NCBI GenBank assembly: GCA_029550345.1
Contig: JAKPHK010000038.1
Span: 1-64,000 of the forward strand
Length of the DNA stretch: 64,000 nucleotides
Direction of reading: 5' to 3'
From: Pseudomonadota bacterium
GTDB taxonomy: Bacteria; Pseudomonadota; Alphaproteobacteria; Sphingomonadales; Sphingomonadaceae
Each line of letters opens with the position of its first letter. Position 1 is the stretch's first letter. Of this stretch, positions 18,139 to 27,706 are shown piece by piece. A program made the translations under genes and the position numbers. The notes below the pieces were generated by a model. The model worked only from the letters and a program-made list of their open reading frames with translations, made no database searches and was not told the origin of the DNA.

Positions 18139-19632
18139 ATGTCGACCCAGGCCGCCCGGCGCAAGGGGGCGGATGGGCCGGGGATGGAAGGAACGGGTAC
18201 AATGCGGATTGGTAGACGAACCCTGCTGGCCGGCACTGCCGCCGTTGCCGCAGGTGCCGCCGGGGCCTGGTGGTGGGGCGGTGAACCGCCCGTGCCGAAG
18301 GCCGACCGCGCCGCACGGACCGAGGGCCAGCTGTTCGAACGCGGCCTGATCGGGATCGAACGGAGCGGCTGGACCCGGCCCGAAGGCGTGGCGGCGCCCT
18401 GGCCGGTGCTGGCCGCCGATCTTGCCGCCGACGTGCTGGTGGTGGGCGCGGGGCTGGCCGGATCGTCGCTGGCGCTGCACCTGGCCGAAGCTGGCCTGAA
18501 GGTCGCCGTGATCGAGGCCCGCCAGCCGGGCTGGGGCGCTTCGGGGCGCAATGCCGGGCACGTGCTGCCAACCCTGCGCGATGCGGCCGTGTTCGAACGC
18601 TTCCCAGATGGCGGCAAAGCCTTCCTCGATGCTTTCCGCAAACACCGCAACCTGCCCTATGATCTTGCCGCGCGGCATGGCGCGGCGCAGGATGCGGTCC
18701 GTTCGGGCTATCTCAACGTCGCCGAGAATGCCGAGGCCGCGGCCGAATTCCGCGCCAAATCGGCCTGGATGGAGCGGCAGGGCCTGCTGCGGATCGAGGA
18801 GACCGGCGGCGAGGAGCTGGTCCGGCAGACCGGCAGCAGGTTGTGGACCCACGCGATTTCCTTCCCCGATGGCGGCCAGGTCAATCCCTATCGGCTGACC
18901 AACGCCATGACCGCCGCGGCAGCGCGGCTGGGCGCGCTGGTGTTTGGCGAGAGCCCGGCGATCCGGATCGACCAAGCCGGTTCGCGCTGGACGGTGCGCA
19001 CCCCGCGCGGCAGCGTCACCGCCGAACGGGTGGTGTTCTGCACCAATGCCTATCCGACCGATGTGGTGCCGGAATTCGCCACCGCCTTCTATCCGCTGAC
19101 CGCCTATGCCCTGACCACCCGGACGTTGCCTGACGAGGCGAAGGCATTGATCATGCCCGGCCGCCAGACGCTCAGCCAGCTGCCGCTCGACATCAATCCG
19201 CTGGTCCGCGACCGGCATGACCGGCTTATCCTGTCATCGATCCCGACCGTGTCGTCACCCGAAGACGCCGTCTGGCATTTCCGCAACCAACTGGCCTGGC
19301 TGCACCATGCCTGGCCGGAAACGAAAGCCATGAAGATCGAGCTGGAAGCCTACTGGACCGGGCGCGTGGCAATGCGCGACCGGGAATTTCCCGGCGTGTT
19401 CCAGCCACGCGCGGGCATCTACGGCCTGATGTACTTCAACGCCTGGGGCAACCTGATGGCGCCGCTGATGGGCAAGCTCCTGGCCAGGGGCCTGGCAGCC
19501 GACCGCACCGACGCCCTGCCCTTCCCGATCGAGAAGCCGCTGGCCGTATCGAACCAGGGCAAGATGGACCGGATCATCCGCCACCTGCTGATCCCGGCGG
19601 CGCGCACCGCGCAGAACCTGGGCGTACTTTAA
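18139..19632 (+). CDS. FAD-dependent oxidoreductase of the D-amino-acid oxidase (DAO) family with a Tat-like signal
   Basis: MRIGRRTLLAGTAAVAAGAAGAWWWGG (twin Arg; alternative start 18202), DVLVVGAGLAGSSLALHLAEAGLKVAVIEARQPGWGASGRNAGHV. Confidence 0.85.
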   Translation: MSTQAARRKGADGPGMEGTGTMRIGRRTLLAGTAAVAAGAAGAWWWGGEPPVPKADRAARTEGQLFERGLIGIERSGWTRPEGVAAPWPVLAADLAADVLVVGAGLAGSSLALHLAEAGLKVAVIEARQPGWGASGRNAGHVLPTLRDAAVFERFPDGGKAFLDAFRKHRNLPYDLAARHGAAQDAVRSGYLNVAENAEAAAEFRAKSAWMERQGLLRIEETGGEELVRQTGSRLWTHAISFPDGGQVNPYRLTNAMTAAAARLGALVFGESPAIRIDQAGSRWTVRTPRGSVTAERVVFCTNAYPTDVVPEFATAFYPLTAYALTTRTLPDEAKALIMPGRQTLSQLPLDINPLVRDRHDRLILSSIPTVSSPEDAVWHFRNQLAWLHHAWPETKAMKIELEAYWTGRVAMRDREFPGVFQPRAGIYGLMYFNAWGNLMAPLMGKLLARGLAADRTDALPFPIEKPLAVSNQGKMDRIIRHLLIPAARTAQNLGVL

Positions 19633-19928
19633 CCGAGAAAGTGCCCCACGAGGTACGGGATCCCGGCCGGGAAGACCCATCCCAGCCGGCCCCAGCGGGC
19701 CAGCTTCGGTACCTGGTGGTTCCACAGGCCGAGCGCCCCGGCCGCGCCCATCGCGCCCGCCCCGTCGATCCAGATGCCGGCGAAGCCGGCAAGGCCAAGG
19801 ATGCCCAGCAGCCGCACCGCCGCTCCGGCGCGGTCCTTGGCGACGGGGTTCTTGATCCCCGCCAGGCCCGCGAGGCCGATCAGACCCAGAAGGCCGACAA
19901 ATGGCGCAATTGTCTCAAGCATGTGCAT
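19629..19928 (-). CDS. Small hydrophobic, Gly/Ala/Leu-rich protein of unknown function
   Basis: 99 aa, MHMLETIAPFVGLLGLIGLAGLAGI...GLAGFAGIWIDGAGAMGAAGALGL; end of a minus-strand operon. Confidence 0.5.
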   Translation of the reverse strand: MHMLETIAPFVGLLGLIGLAGLAGIKNPVAKDRAGAAVRLLGILGLAGFAGIWIDGAGAMGAAGALGLWNHQVPKLARWGRLGWVFPAGIPYLVGHFLG

Positions 19929-19946
19929 TCCCCTCCACGATCCCCG

Positions 19947-21467
19947 TCAGGCAATCTGCGGCCGTTTTCCGGCCCAGGGCAGGGCCTTCTCAAGTTGTCC
20001 GGCAAGACGGTAAAGCAGCGCCTCGTCGCCATAGCGGCCGGTGAACATCACCCCGATCGGCAGGCCAGACTTCGCCTGGGCGAGCGGCACCGACATGGCC
20101 GGCTGCCCGGTCAGGTTGGCCAGCTGGCAGAACGGCGAGTAGACCGCCGCGCGCTGGCCCCATTCCTGAAAACCGCAGTCCGGCGTCAGGTTGATCCGCC
20201 CCAGCGCGATCGGCGGGGCGGCCAGCGTCGGGGTCAGGATCAGGTCGAAACGTTCCATGAAGCGGGCGACCTTGATTGCCGCGTCCTGCAACACGCCGCT
20301 GGCCCGGGCCGCGTCCATCGCGGAAAAGGTCTTGCCGTATTCCGCAAAGGCCAGAACCATCGGCTCGACCACATCCGGTCCCGGCGTAATGCCCAGAACC
20401 TTGCAGCGATCGGCGATGTCCGCGGCCACTGCCGGGCCGATCGAGACGAAACTGGCCCACCCCAGCAGCGCGGCATCGAGCTGCGGAGCGGCCTCCTCGA
20501 CATGATGCCCCAGGCTTTCACACAGCTTCGCCGCCGCCTTGGCCGCATCGATGCATTCGGGATCGACCGGAGATCCGGCAATCGGCCGGGTCATCAGCGC
20601 GATCCGCAACTTGCCGGGGTGCTTGCCCACCTGCGAGAGGAAGGTTCCGTCGGGCGTCGGCGCGCCATAGCGCGATCCGGGCTCGATCCCGTGGCTTGCA
20701 TCAAGCATCGCGGCGGAATCGCGCACGCTACGGGTAATCGCGTGGTTGGTGGAAAGCCCACCCCAGCCCTCGGTGCGGATCGGCCCCATCGGCACCCGGC
20801 CACGGCTGGGCTTCATCCCGAACAGCCCGCAGCACGATGCCGGAATGCGGATTGACCCGCCCCCGTCGCTGGCATGGGCCGCCGGGATGACACCCGACGC
20901 CACCGCCGCTGCCGCCCCGCCGGAGGACCCGCCGGAGCTGTGCGCCGGGTTCCACGGATTGCGCGTATCGCCGGTCAGCTTGTTTTCGGTCGTCCCGGTC
21001 AGGCCGTATTCGGGCGTAGTGGTCTTGCCGAAGATGACGAAGCCCGCCGCCTGGTAGCGCCGCACCAGTTCCGACGTCACCGGCGCGCGATAGCCCTTGT
21101 ACAGGCGGCTGCCGCCTTCGCTCAGTTCGCCCGCGATATGGGTGTTCAAATCCTTGAGCAGCAATGGAACGCCGGTGAACGGACCCTTGGGCAGCCCTTT
21201 GGCAATGGCCGTGCGGCCGAAATCATAGTGCTTCTGCGCCATGAAGTTGAAGCGCGGATTGAGCGCTTCGGCCCGGGCAATCGCCGCTTCGAGCAGTTCG
21301 GACGGCGAGACCTTGCGCTGGCGCACCAGCCCGGCCAGCCCCAGCGCGTCATGGCTGGAGAGCAAGTCCCCGGTTCCGCCGCCTGCCTTCATCGCCTGTG
21401 CTCCACCCGCCGCGCCCAGCACGGCTGCGGCCGCGCCGCCTGCCACCACCTCGCGCCGGGTCGGCAC
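19947..21467 (-). CDS. Amidase-signature-family hydrolase with N-terminal export-like leader
   Basis: MPTRREVVAGGAAAAVLGAAGGAQA leader, LLKDLNTH Lys, PAHSSGGSSGGAAAAVASG, DGGGSIRIPASCCGLFGMKPSRGRV. Confidence 0.9.
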   Translation of the reverse strand: MPTRREVVAGGAAAAVLGAAGGAQAMKAGGGTGDLLSSHDALGLAGLVRQRKVSPSELLEAAIARAEALNPRFNFMAQKHYDFGRTAIAKGLPKGPFTGVPLLLKDLNTHIAGELSEGGSRLYKGYRAPVTSELVRRYQAAGFVIFGKTTTPEYGLTGTTENKLTGDTRNPWNPAHSSGGSSGGAAAAVASGVIPAAHASDGGGSIRIPASCCGLFGMKPSRGRVPMGPIRTEGWGGLSTNHAITRSVRDSAAMLDASHGIEPGSRYGAPTPDGTFLSQVGKHPGKLRIALMTRPIAGSPVDPECIDAAKAAAKLCESLGHHVEEAAPQLDAALLGWASFVSIGPAVAADIADRCKVLGITPGPDVVEPMVLAFAEYGKTFSAMDAARASGVLQDAAIKVARFMERFDLILTPTLAAPPIALGRINLTPDCGFQEWGQRAAVYSPFCQLANLTGQPAMSVPLAQAKSGLPIGVMFTGRYGDEALLYRLAGQLEKALPWAGKRPQIA

Positions 21468-21470
21468 GCC

Positions 21471-22577
21471 TCAGCCCGCCTGCCGCTGGGATGACGGCAC
21501 GCCATCACCGCCGGCATAGAAGCGCTGATAGAACTTGCGGAAATGCGGGATCGGCCCGTCACCGTCGCAGATGATCGGGTTGGGTTCGTAGCGCATCCGG
21601 TCCCACACCACCTTGTCCTGATCGAGCTGCTTGTTGACGTCCTTGATGATCGCCCGGGCAAGGCCCGCCATCGGCCCTTCGGCCTGTTCGCGCGGCTGGG
21701 TGTAGCAATAGATCACCTGCAGTTCGTCCTGCTCGACCGGGATGATGCAGGCCACCAGCAGCGTCTCGCAAATGCCGGTAAAGCGCACCCAGGCCTGGCC
21801 CGGGCCAACCGAATTGCTGGTGATTGCGCCATCGACCATGCCTTTGGGTGTGCCCATCTTGGCTCGGACAATCCCGCAGCGGTCCCATTCGCCCCATGAG
21901 AGTTCCGAGGTCGGCAGTTCGGCGGTGCCGTGAATGTACTTGAAGTGGGCAAAGTCCACCCCGTTCTCGGCCATGTTCTGGAGCGAGCCGAAAATCCGCC
22001 ACTCGACGATGTCATAGGGGGTCCAGTCCGGATCGCTGGCCTCGGGCAGATGCACCACATCGTAAAGCGGCGCCGCATCTTCCGGGTGATACCACACCCA
22101 CAGCCACTGGTTCGCCTCGCGGATGTGCCAGGTACGGGTGCACTTGCGCTTCACCTGCGGCGGGATCGCCTTGGCATAGGGGATCTCCTTGACCACCCCT
22201 TCCTCGCCGTCATAGCGCCATGCGTGGAACGGGCATTCCAGCAGGTTTCCGTGGACCTTGCCGCCGTGGCCCATGTGCGCGCCAAGGTGCTTGCAATAGG
22301 CATCGACCATCCGCACCTGCCCGTCTTCGCCGCGCCACACGGCCAGGTCCCGCGCGAAATAGCGGGCCGGCTTGACCTCGCCCACGGCCAGGTCCTTCGC
22401 CAGCATGAACGGGTACCAGCCGAACGGGAACCCGATGTCGAGGTTGCGCGCTTCCGGGCTGGGGCGGTTGGCGATCGGCGCGACGCGCCAGGCCTCGCGC
22501 TCTTCCTTCGTCATCTTTTCAAGGACCTGCCAGACCGCGACAGGCGCGGTGCGGGCATCGGTGGCGGCTTCGGTCAT
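21471..22577 (-). CDS. Rieske non-heme iron oxygenase (type B paralog)
   Basis: CKHLGAHMGHGGKVHGNLLECPFHAWRYDGEEGVVKEIPYAKAIPPQVKRKCTRTW; NMAENGVDFAHFKYIHGTAE. Confidence 0.88.
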   Translation of the reverse strand: MTEAATDARTAPVAVWQVLEKMTKEEREAWRVAPIANRPSPEARNLDIGFPFGWYPFMLAKDLAVGEVKPARYFARDLAVWRGEDGQVRMVDAYCKHLGAHMGHGGKVHGNLLECPFHAWRYDGEEGVVKEIPYAKAIPPQVKRKCTRTWHIREANQWLWVWYHPEDAAPLYDVVHLPEASDPDWTPYDIVEWRIFGSLQNMAENGVDFAHFKYIHGTAELPTSELSWGEWDRCGIVRAKMGTPKGMVDGAITSNSVGPGQAWVRFTGICETLLVACIIPVEQDELQVIYCYTQPREQAEGPMAGLARAIIKDVNKQLDQDKVVWDRMRYEPNPIICDGDGPIPHFRKFYQRFYAGGDGVPSSQRQAG

Positions 22578-22623
22578 GTCGTTCTCCCCGGTGATTCGGT
22601 TCTTGTCGTTGCGGTTTGGGCAA

Positions 22624-23490
22624 TCAGAGCTTGAAGACGCGCGCGGCGTTGTCGCGCAGGAACTTCGGCCAGACCTCGTCCTTCAGCGGCACGTTCTCCA
22701 TGTCGGACATGATCCGCTCAAGGCTGAGGCCCATCGGGAAATAGCCGGCGTAGATGATCTTGTCCGCGCCGCGGGTGTTGGCGTAATCGATGATCGCCTT
22801 GGGATAGTGCTTGGGTGCGAAGGCGCTGGTCGAATAGTACAGGTTCGGCCACTTCAGCATCAGCTTGACCGCAAGGTCCTGCCACGGTTCGGCCCCGTGG
22901 CGCATCACGATCTTGAGGTCCGGGAAGAACCAGCAGACCTCGTCCAGATGCTCGACCTTCTGGGTTTCCATCGGAATGCGCGGGCCGGGAATGCCGACGT
23001 TGAGGCAGATCGGAAGGTCCAGCTCCACCGCGCAGGCATAAAGCGGGAACATGTACTTGTGGTTGATCGCCACCTGCGGCAGCGTTCCGGCCGGGAATAC
23101 CGAAATGGCCGAAAGTCCGACCTCGGCATGGATGCGCTTGATCCGGCGCACTTCCTCCATCCCCTTGTTGGGATCGCAGGGCAGGTCGAAGAAGAACCGG
23201 TCGCCATAAAGCTCCTTGGCCCGGCGCGAGGTTTCGTTGTCGTTCCAGCCGACCAGCGCCTTGGCAATGCCGTGCTTGTCCATCTGCTCGACCGTCCACT
23301 TGACGTAATCGTCGGCATGGCCGGTCTGCGGCACGTCCTTGAACATGTACTGCGCCGGCATCGAGAACTGCTGCAGGGTCTGCGCGTCCTTGATCAGCGG
23401 GCGGAACGCGGTGAACCAATCGGACCGGTCCTCCGCTTCGGGGATGCCCAGCATGCAGTCGATGATACCGATATCCTTGGGCATGCCCAT
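22624..23490 (-). CDS. Amidohydrolase-2 family metal-dependent hydrolase (TIM barrel)
   Basis: IGIIDCMLGIPE..., PDLKIVMRHGAEPWQDLAVKLMLKWPNLYYSTSAFAPKHYPKAIIDYANTRGADKIIYAGYFP. Confidence 0.78.
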   Translation of the reverse strand: MGMPKDIGIIDCMLGIPEAEDRSDWFTAFRPLIKDAQTLQQFSMPAQYMFKDVPQTGHADDYVKWTVEQMDKHGIAKALVGWNDNETSRRAKELYGDRFFFDLPCDPNKGMEEVRRIKRIHAEVGLSAISVFPAGTLPQVAINHKYMFPLYACAVELDLPICLNVGIPGPRIPMETQKVEHLDEVCWFFPDLKIVMRHGAEPWQDLAVKLMLKWPNLYYSTSAFAPKHYPKAIIDYANTRGADKIIYAGYFPMGLSLERIMSDMENVPLKDEVWPKFLRDNAARVFKL

Positions 23491-23491
23491 A

Positions 23492-25159
23492 TCACTGTTC
23501 TCCGATCAGATTTGACCAGGCGGCGCGCAACGCCACCTTGTTGACCTTGCCGACGTCGTTGCGCGGCAAGGGCTGTGAAACAATCGCGACGCGGCCCGGG
23601 GCCTTGTAACGGGCCAGCCGTTCGCCGACCTGGTCGATCACCGCACGCTCGGTCAGGCCTTCGCCCCTGACCACGGCGACCAGCAGTTCGCCCAGCCGCT
23701 CGTCCGGAATGCCGAAGGCGGCGCACTCGCCCACTCCGGGGATTTCGCCCATCACCCGCTCGACCTCGGCGCAATAGATGTTCTCGCCGCCGGAAATGAC
23801 CATGTCCTTCACCCGGTCGACGATGAAGATGTAGCCCTCGGCATCGACGTAGCCGACATCGCCGGTGCGCAGCCAGCCGTCCTCGGTAAAGGCGGCCGCC
23901 GTTTCCTCCGGGCGGTTCCAGTACCCGGCCATGACCATCGCGCCCTTGAGCTGGATTTCCCCGCTCTCGCCGGTCGGCAGCACGGTGCCGTCGGGCGCGA
24001 CGATCCGCACCTCGGCCAGCGGCAGCACCCGGCCGGCCGAAGCGCGGTTGCGGATGAAATCCTCGCCCACCGCCTGGGCCAGCGAGCCCGAGGCCTCGGT
24101 CATGCCGTAACCGGTACCCATCACCGCCTGCGGGCAGGCCGCGCGGATCTCGTCCAGCAGGTTGACCGGCAGCGCCTGCCCGCCCGAGGCGATATTGCGC
24201 AGCGAGGACAGGTCCGCATCGCCCAACCTGGCGCCGTGCAACAGGTCCCACAGCATGGTCGGCACAGCGGAAAACATCGTGATCTTTTCCGCCTCGATCA
24301 GCCGCACCGCTTCCTGCGCGTCCCAGCGGCGCATGATCACGATCTTGGATCCGGCAAACAAGGGCGACAGGAACGCCGCGCCCAGGCCGGAAATGTGGAA
24401 CAGCGGATAGACCAGCAGCACCGCCTGCTGCGGCAGGTTCGCCATCAGCGTTTCGGCCGGAATACCGTGGGCGCGTGCCATGTTGTGCAGCACCATCACG
24501 CCCGACAGCTGCATCAGCATCAGCCCGGTGATCAGGCTGCGGTGGGTCAGCACCGCGCCCTTGACCCGACCGGTCGTGCCGGAAGTGAACAGGATGGTGG
24601 CGGGATCGAGCGGCCGGGCCAGGCCGGGATCGGGCATTGCCTCACCGGCGCGTCGCTCGATTTCCTGCCCTTCGAAGGGCTTGGTCAGATCGAGCATCCG
24701 GCCCTGATAGCCGCCTTCGCGGATCAGCGCAGCGCGGCGGCTGTCGGCGAGGACCAGTTCCGGAGTGACATCATCGATCATCGCCACCAGTTCGGCCGGC
24801 GAGCCGCGGCTGTTCAGCACGGCGGCAATCCCCCCGGCCTTCATCACCGCCATGAAGGCGATGATCCATTCGGCCCGGTTGCGCATGCAGATCGCGACCC
24901 GGTCGCCGCGCCGGATGTGCAGCATCGGGGCCAGCTGATCGCGCCAGGCAAAGACCTGTTCGAAAGTCAGGCGCCGCTCCGCCCCGTCGGACGAGAAGTC
25001 GACCAGGAAAGTCTTGTCACCGTGCCGCCGGGCGTGCTCGATCATCAGGTTGAGATCGGGCGCCGCGTTGGCGAACTGGCGCAGACCGTCGCGCTCGGTC
25101 AGTTCGAACGGGGTGCCGGGGGCCGTGACGGCAGCGAAAACGGGATCGATCTGGCTCAT
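23492..25159 (-). CDS. Acyl-CoA synthetase / AMP-dependent ligase
   Basis: ILFTSGTTGRVKGAVLTH, GYGMTEASGS, GWLRTGDVGYVDAEGYIFIVDRVKDMVISGGENIYCAEVE. Confidence 0.9.
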   Translation of the reverse strand: MSQIDPVFAAVTAPGTPFELTERDGLRQFANAAPDLNLMIEHARRHGDKTFLVDFSSDGAERRLTFEQVFAWRDQLAPMLHIRRGDRVAICMRNRAEWIIAFMAVMKAGGIAAVLNSRGSPAELVAMIDDVTPELVLADSRRAALIREGGYQGRMLDLTKPFEGQEIERRAGEAMPDPGLARPLDPATILFTSGTTGRVKGAVLTHRSLITGLMLMQLSGVMVLHNMARAHGIPAETLMANLPQQAVLLVYPLFHISGLGAAFLSPLFAGSKIVIMRRWDAQEAVRLIEAEKITMFSAVPTMLWDLLHGARLGDADLSSLRNIASGGQALPVNLLDEIRAACPQAVMGTGYGMTEASGSLAQAVGEDFIRNRASAGRVLPLAEVRIVAPDGTVLPTGESGEIQLKGAMVMAGYWNRPEETAAAFTEDGWLRTGDVGYVDAEGYIFIVDRVKDMVISGGENIYCAEVERVMGEIPGVGECAAFGIPDERLGELLVAVVRGEGLTERAVIDQVGERLARYKAPGRVAIVSQPLPRNDVGKVNKVALRAAWSNLIGEQ

Positions 25160-26745
25160 TGTGCTCCTGCCGCCATGTCCTTGGCCCAGCGGTAATCCTG
25201 CTTGCCGGCGGGCGAACGCTTGACCTCGTCCACCCAGACCAGGGCCTTGGGCAGCTTGTATCCGGCCAGCTTGCCGGACAGGTAGGTCTTGATCTCCTCA
25301 TAGGGCGGACGCGCCGCACCGGCGCGCGGCGATACCACCGCGATTACCCGTTCGCCCCAGCGTTCGTCCGGCTGCCCGGCGACCACCGCATCAAAGATGG
25401 CTGGATGGGTGCGCAGCGCCTCTTCGACTTCCTCGGGGAAGACCTTTTCCCCGCCGGTGTTGATGCAGGTCGATCCGCGCCCGAAGACGGTGATCATGCC
25501 ATCCGCATCGAGCCGCCCGGCATCGCCCGACACGGCCCACAGCGTGCCGTCGATCATCACGAATGTCTCGGCGGTCTTCACCGGATCGTTATAGTAGCCG
25601 ATCGGGGTATTGCCGGTGCGGGCAATTAGGCCGGTTTCGCCGACCTTGCCCAGCCGGCCATCGACCACGATCTGCTGCTGGGCATTGGCCGGCAGGCGCA
25701 TCACGCCTTCGTCCGACTTTTCGGCCGTACCGGACATGCCGGTTTCCGAAGAGCCGAGTCCGTCGGTGATGTTCGCGCTGGGCACCAGCGCTTTCAGATC
25801 GTCCTTCAGATGCTGCGAGAACACCGCCCCGCCCGAACCGAGGTTCATGACTGCCGACAGGTTCCAGCGCCCCGGATGGGCGCGCAGGCAATCGCGCAGC
25901 GGGGTCGCCATGGCATCGCCGACGAACTGGATCAGGTTGGCCCCCTCGCGCTCGGCGATATCGAACACCCGTTCGGGATCGAACACCCGGCCTTCATCGA
26001 GGATGATCGTCACCCCGTTGAGCAGCGCGCTCCACAGCGCCCACATCGCCGCCATGTGCATCAGCGGAGCGAGCGGGAACATCTTGAGCGGATAGCCGTC
26101 GCGCGCGCGGCTTTCGATGTCCTGCGGCTGCTGGATCGGGCCGTGCGGGTTGAAATACCCCGCCCCGCCGGCACAGGCGAAAACGAAAGCCCGGTGCGGC
26201 CACATCACGCCCTTGGGCATGCCGGTGGTGCCGCCCGTGTAGCACAGCAGATAGTCCTCCTCGCTGCGCTCCCACGGTCCGCCCGGCTCATGCGCGAGGA
26301 GCTCGGCATAAGGAACCGACCCGGCAATATCCGCGCCCGACCCGTCCTCGACCGCGACGGTCAGCTTCAGCGTCGGCACGTCGGCCCGCAGGTCGCGGAT
26401 GATGGGAGAGAACCCCGCGCCGTGGATGATTGCCACGCTGTCGGCATTGGTGAAGAGATAGCGCAGCTCGTCCGCGCGGTAGCGGTAATTGACGTTATAG
26501 GGCACCGCGCCCAGCTTGCAGGCGGCAATGAACGCCTCGAGATAGGCCGGGCAGTTGTAGAGGTAGAGCGCGACCGCGTCGCCGCGCCCCACGCCGTGCG
26601 CGGCAAGGCCCGCGGCCAGCCGGTCGCACCGTTCGTCCAGTTCCGCAAAGGTCAGCCGCTCGTTCGCGCCGATCAGCGCGATCCGGTCGGGGACCGTCCG
26701 TGCGACTGTCTCGAACAGGTCGGCAAGGTGGAACCGGCCGGCCAT
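25156..26745 (-). CDS. Acyl-CoA synthetase / AMP-dependent ligase
   Basis: LLCYTGGTTGMPKGVMWPH, TDGLGSSETG, VFGRGSTCINTGGEKVFPEEVEEALRTHPAI; overlaps next gene by ATGA. Confidence 0.9.
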   Translation of the reverse strand: MAGRFHLADLFETVARTVPDRIALIGANERLTFAELDERCDRLAAGLAAHGVGRGDAVALYLYNCPAYLEAFIAACKLGAVPYNVNYRYRADELRYLFTNADSVAIIHGAGFSPIIRDLRADVPTLKLTVAVEDGSGADIAGSVPYAELLAHEPGGPWERSEEDYLLCYTGGTTGMPKGVMWPHRAFVFACAGGAGYFNPHGPIQQPQDIESRARDGYPLKMFPLAPLMHMAAMWALWSALLNGVTIILDEGRVFDPERVFDIAEREGANLIQFVGDAMATPLRDCLRAHPGRWNLSAVMNLGSGGAVFSQHLKDDLKALVPSANITDGLGSSETGMSGTAEKSDEGVMRLPANAQQQIVVDGRLGKVGETGLIARTGNTPIGYYNDPVKTAETFVMIDGTLWAVSGDAGRLDADGMITVFGRGSTCINTGGEKVFPEEVEEALRTHPAIFDAVVAGQPDERWGERVIAVVSPRAGAARPPYEEIKTYLSGKLAGYKLPKALVWVDEVKRSPAGKQDYRWAKDMAAGAQ

Positions 26746-26746
26746 G

Positions 26747-27616
26747 TCAGTAGACGGCGGCCGGGTTCTTGGGCCGCGGGCTGCCCAGCATGTCGCGGTA
26801 GCTGGGCTTTTCCCGGCCGCGGTCGGTCACGCCCAGTTCCCTGGCGATTTCCGCGCCGATCAGGGTCTGGCCGGAGAGCTCGTCGCGGTTGGGGGCCTTG
26901 CTGATCGCATCGATGATGTGGGCGGTGAATTCGGGGTTCTCCGCCGCGTCGATGAAGCCCTCGTACTGTTCCGGGTTGGTCTTCTGCGCGATCAGCGAGC
27001 GTTCGGTGACCAGCGGACCCATCCAGATCGAAACGGTCGTCACCCCGGTGCCGCGCAGGTCGTGCTCCATATCGTGGGCGAACTTGTCGACCCCCGCCTT
27101 CTGCGCGCCGTAGGCCGGGCCGTGCATGTAGCATGAGCCGCCGAAGGACGAGCCGAACGCGATCACGCCCGAACCGCGCTTCACCATCATCCGCGCCGCG
27201 TGCCAGCTGGCAACATAGGCGCTGCGCAGCCCGACATCGAGAATCTTCACCGCGTCGAGTTCCTTCTCCCAGAAGGGCTTCTTCTCGATCAACTGGTGGT
27301 GGATGTAGGTGGCATTGTTGACCAGCACGTCGAGGTGGCCCTGCTCGCGCTCGATCCGTTCGAACAGCGCGGCGACCTGGGCATCGTCGGCATGGTCGCA
27401 CATCACGGCAATGCCCTTGCCCCCTGCCGCGGTGACTTCGGCGGCGGTTTCGGCAACCGTGCCGGGCAGGACCGTGCCGTCCCAGCCCTTGGCATCGCCG
27501 GGCGCAACGGTGCGGCCGGTGACATAGACGGTATAGCCCAGCTCACCAAAGCCGCGGGCAATCCCGCGACCCGCGCCGCGGCTGGCGCCGGTGACGAGTG
27601 CTACCTTTGTCGTCAT
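26747..27616 (-). CDS. Short-chain dehydrogenase/reductase
   Basis: MTTKVALVTGASRGAGRGIARGFGELG, NNAT, YGAQKAGVDKFAHDMEHDL. Confidence 0.85.
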   Translation of the reverse strand: MTTKVALVTGASRGAGRGIARGFGELGYTVYVTGRTVAPGDAKGWDGTVLPGTVAETAAEVTAAGGKGIAVMCDHADDAQVAALFERIEREQGHLDVLVNNATYIHHQLIEKKPFWEKELDAVKILDVGLRSAYVASWHAARMMVKRGSGVIAFGSSFGGSCYMHGPAYGAQKAGVDKFAHDMEHDLRGTGVTTVSIWMGPLVTERSLIAQKTNPEQYEGFIDAAENPEFTAHIIDAISKAPNRDELSGQTLIGAEIARELGVTDRGREKPSYRDMLGSPRPKNPAAVY

Positions 27617-27674
27617 CCCAACCTCTCCCATGATTCGACGCATTAATGCGTTTCGATGCGCTTATAGCGCCGCT

Positions 27675-27706
27675 TTGCGGATTTCAAACAGTATTTAGTT
27701 ACGCAA
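27675..27706. promoter_or_regulatory. Inverted repeat site 6: TTGCGGAT-N16-TTACGCAA, upstream of minus operon 27616-19629
   Basis: TTGCGGAT TTCAAACAGTATTTAG TTACGCAA; overlaps the 3' end of 27695-28456. Confidence 0.65.
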
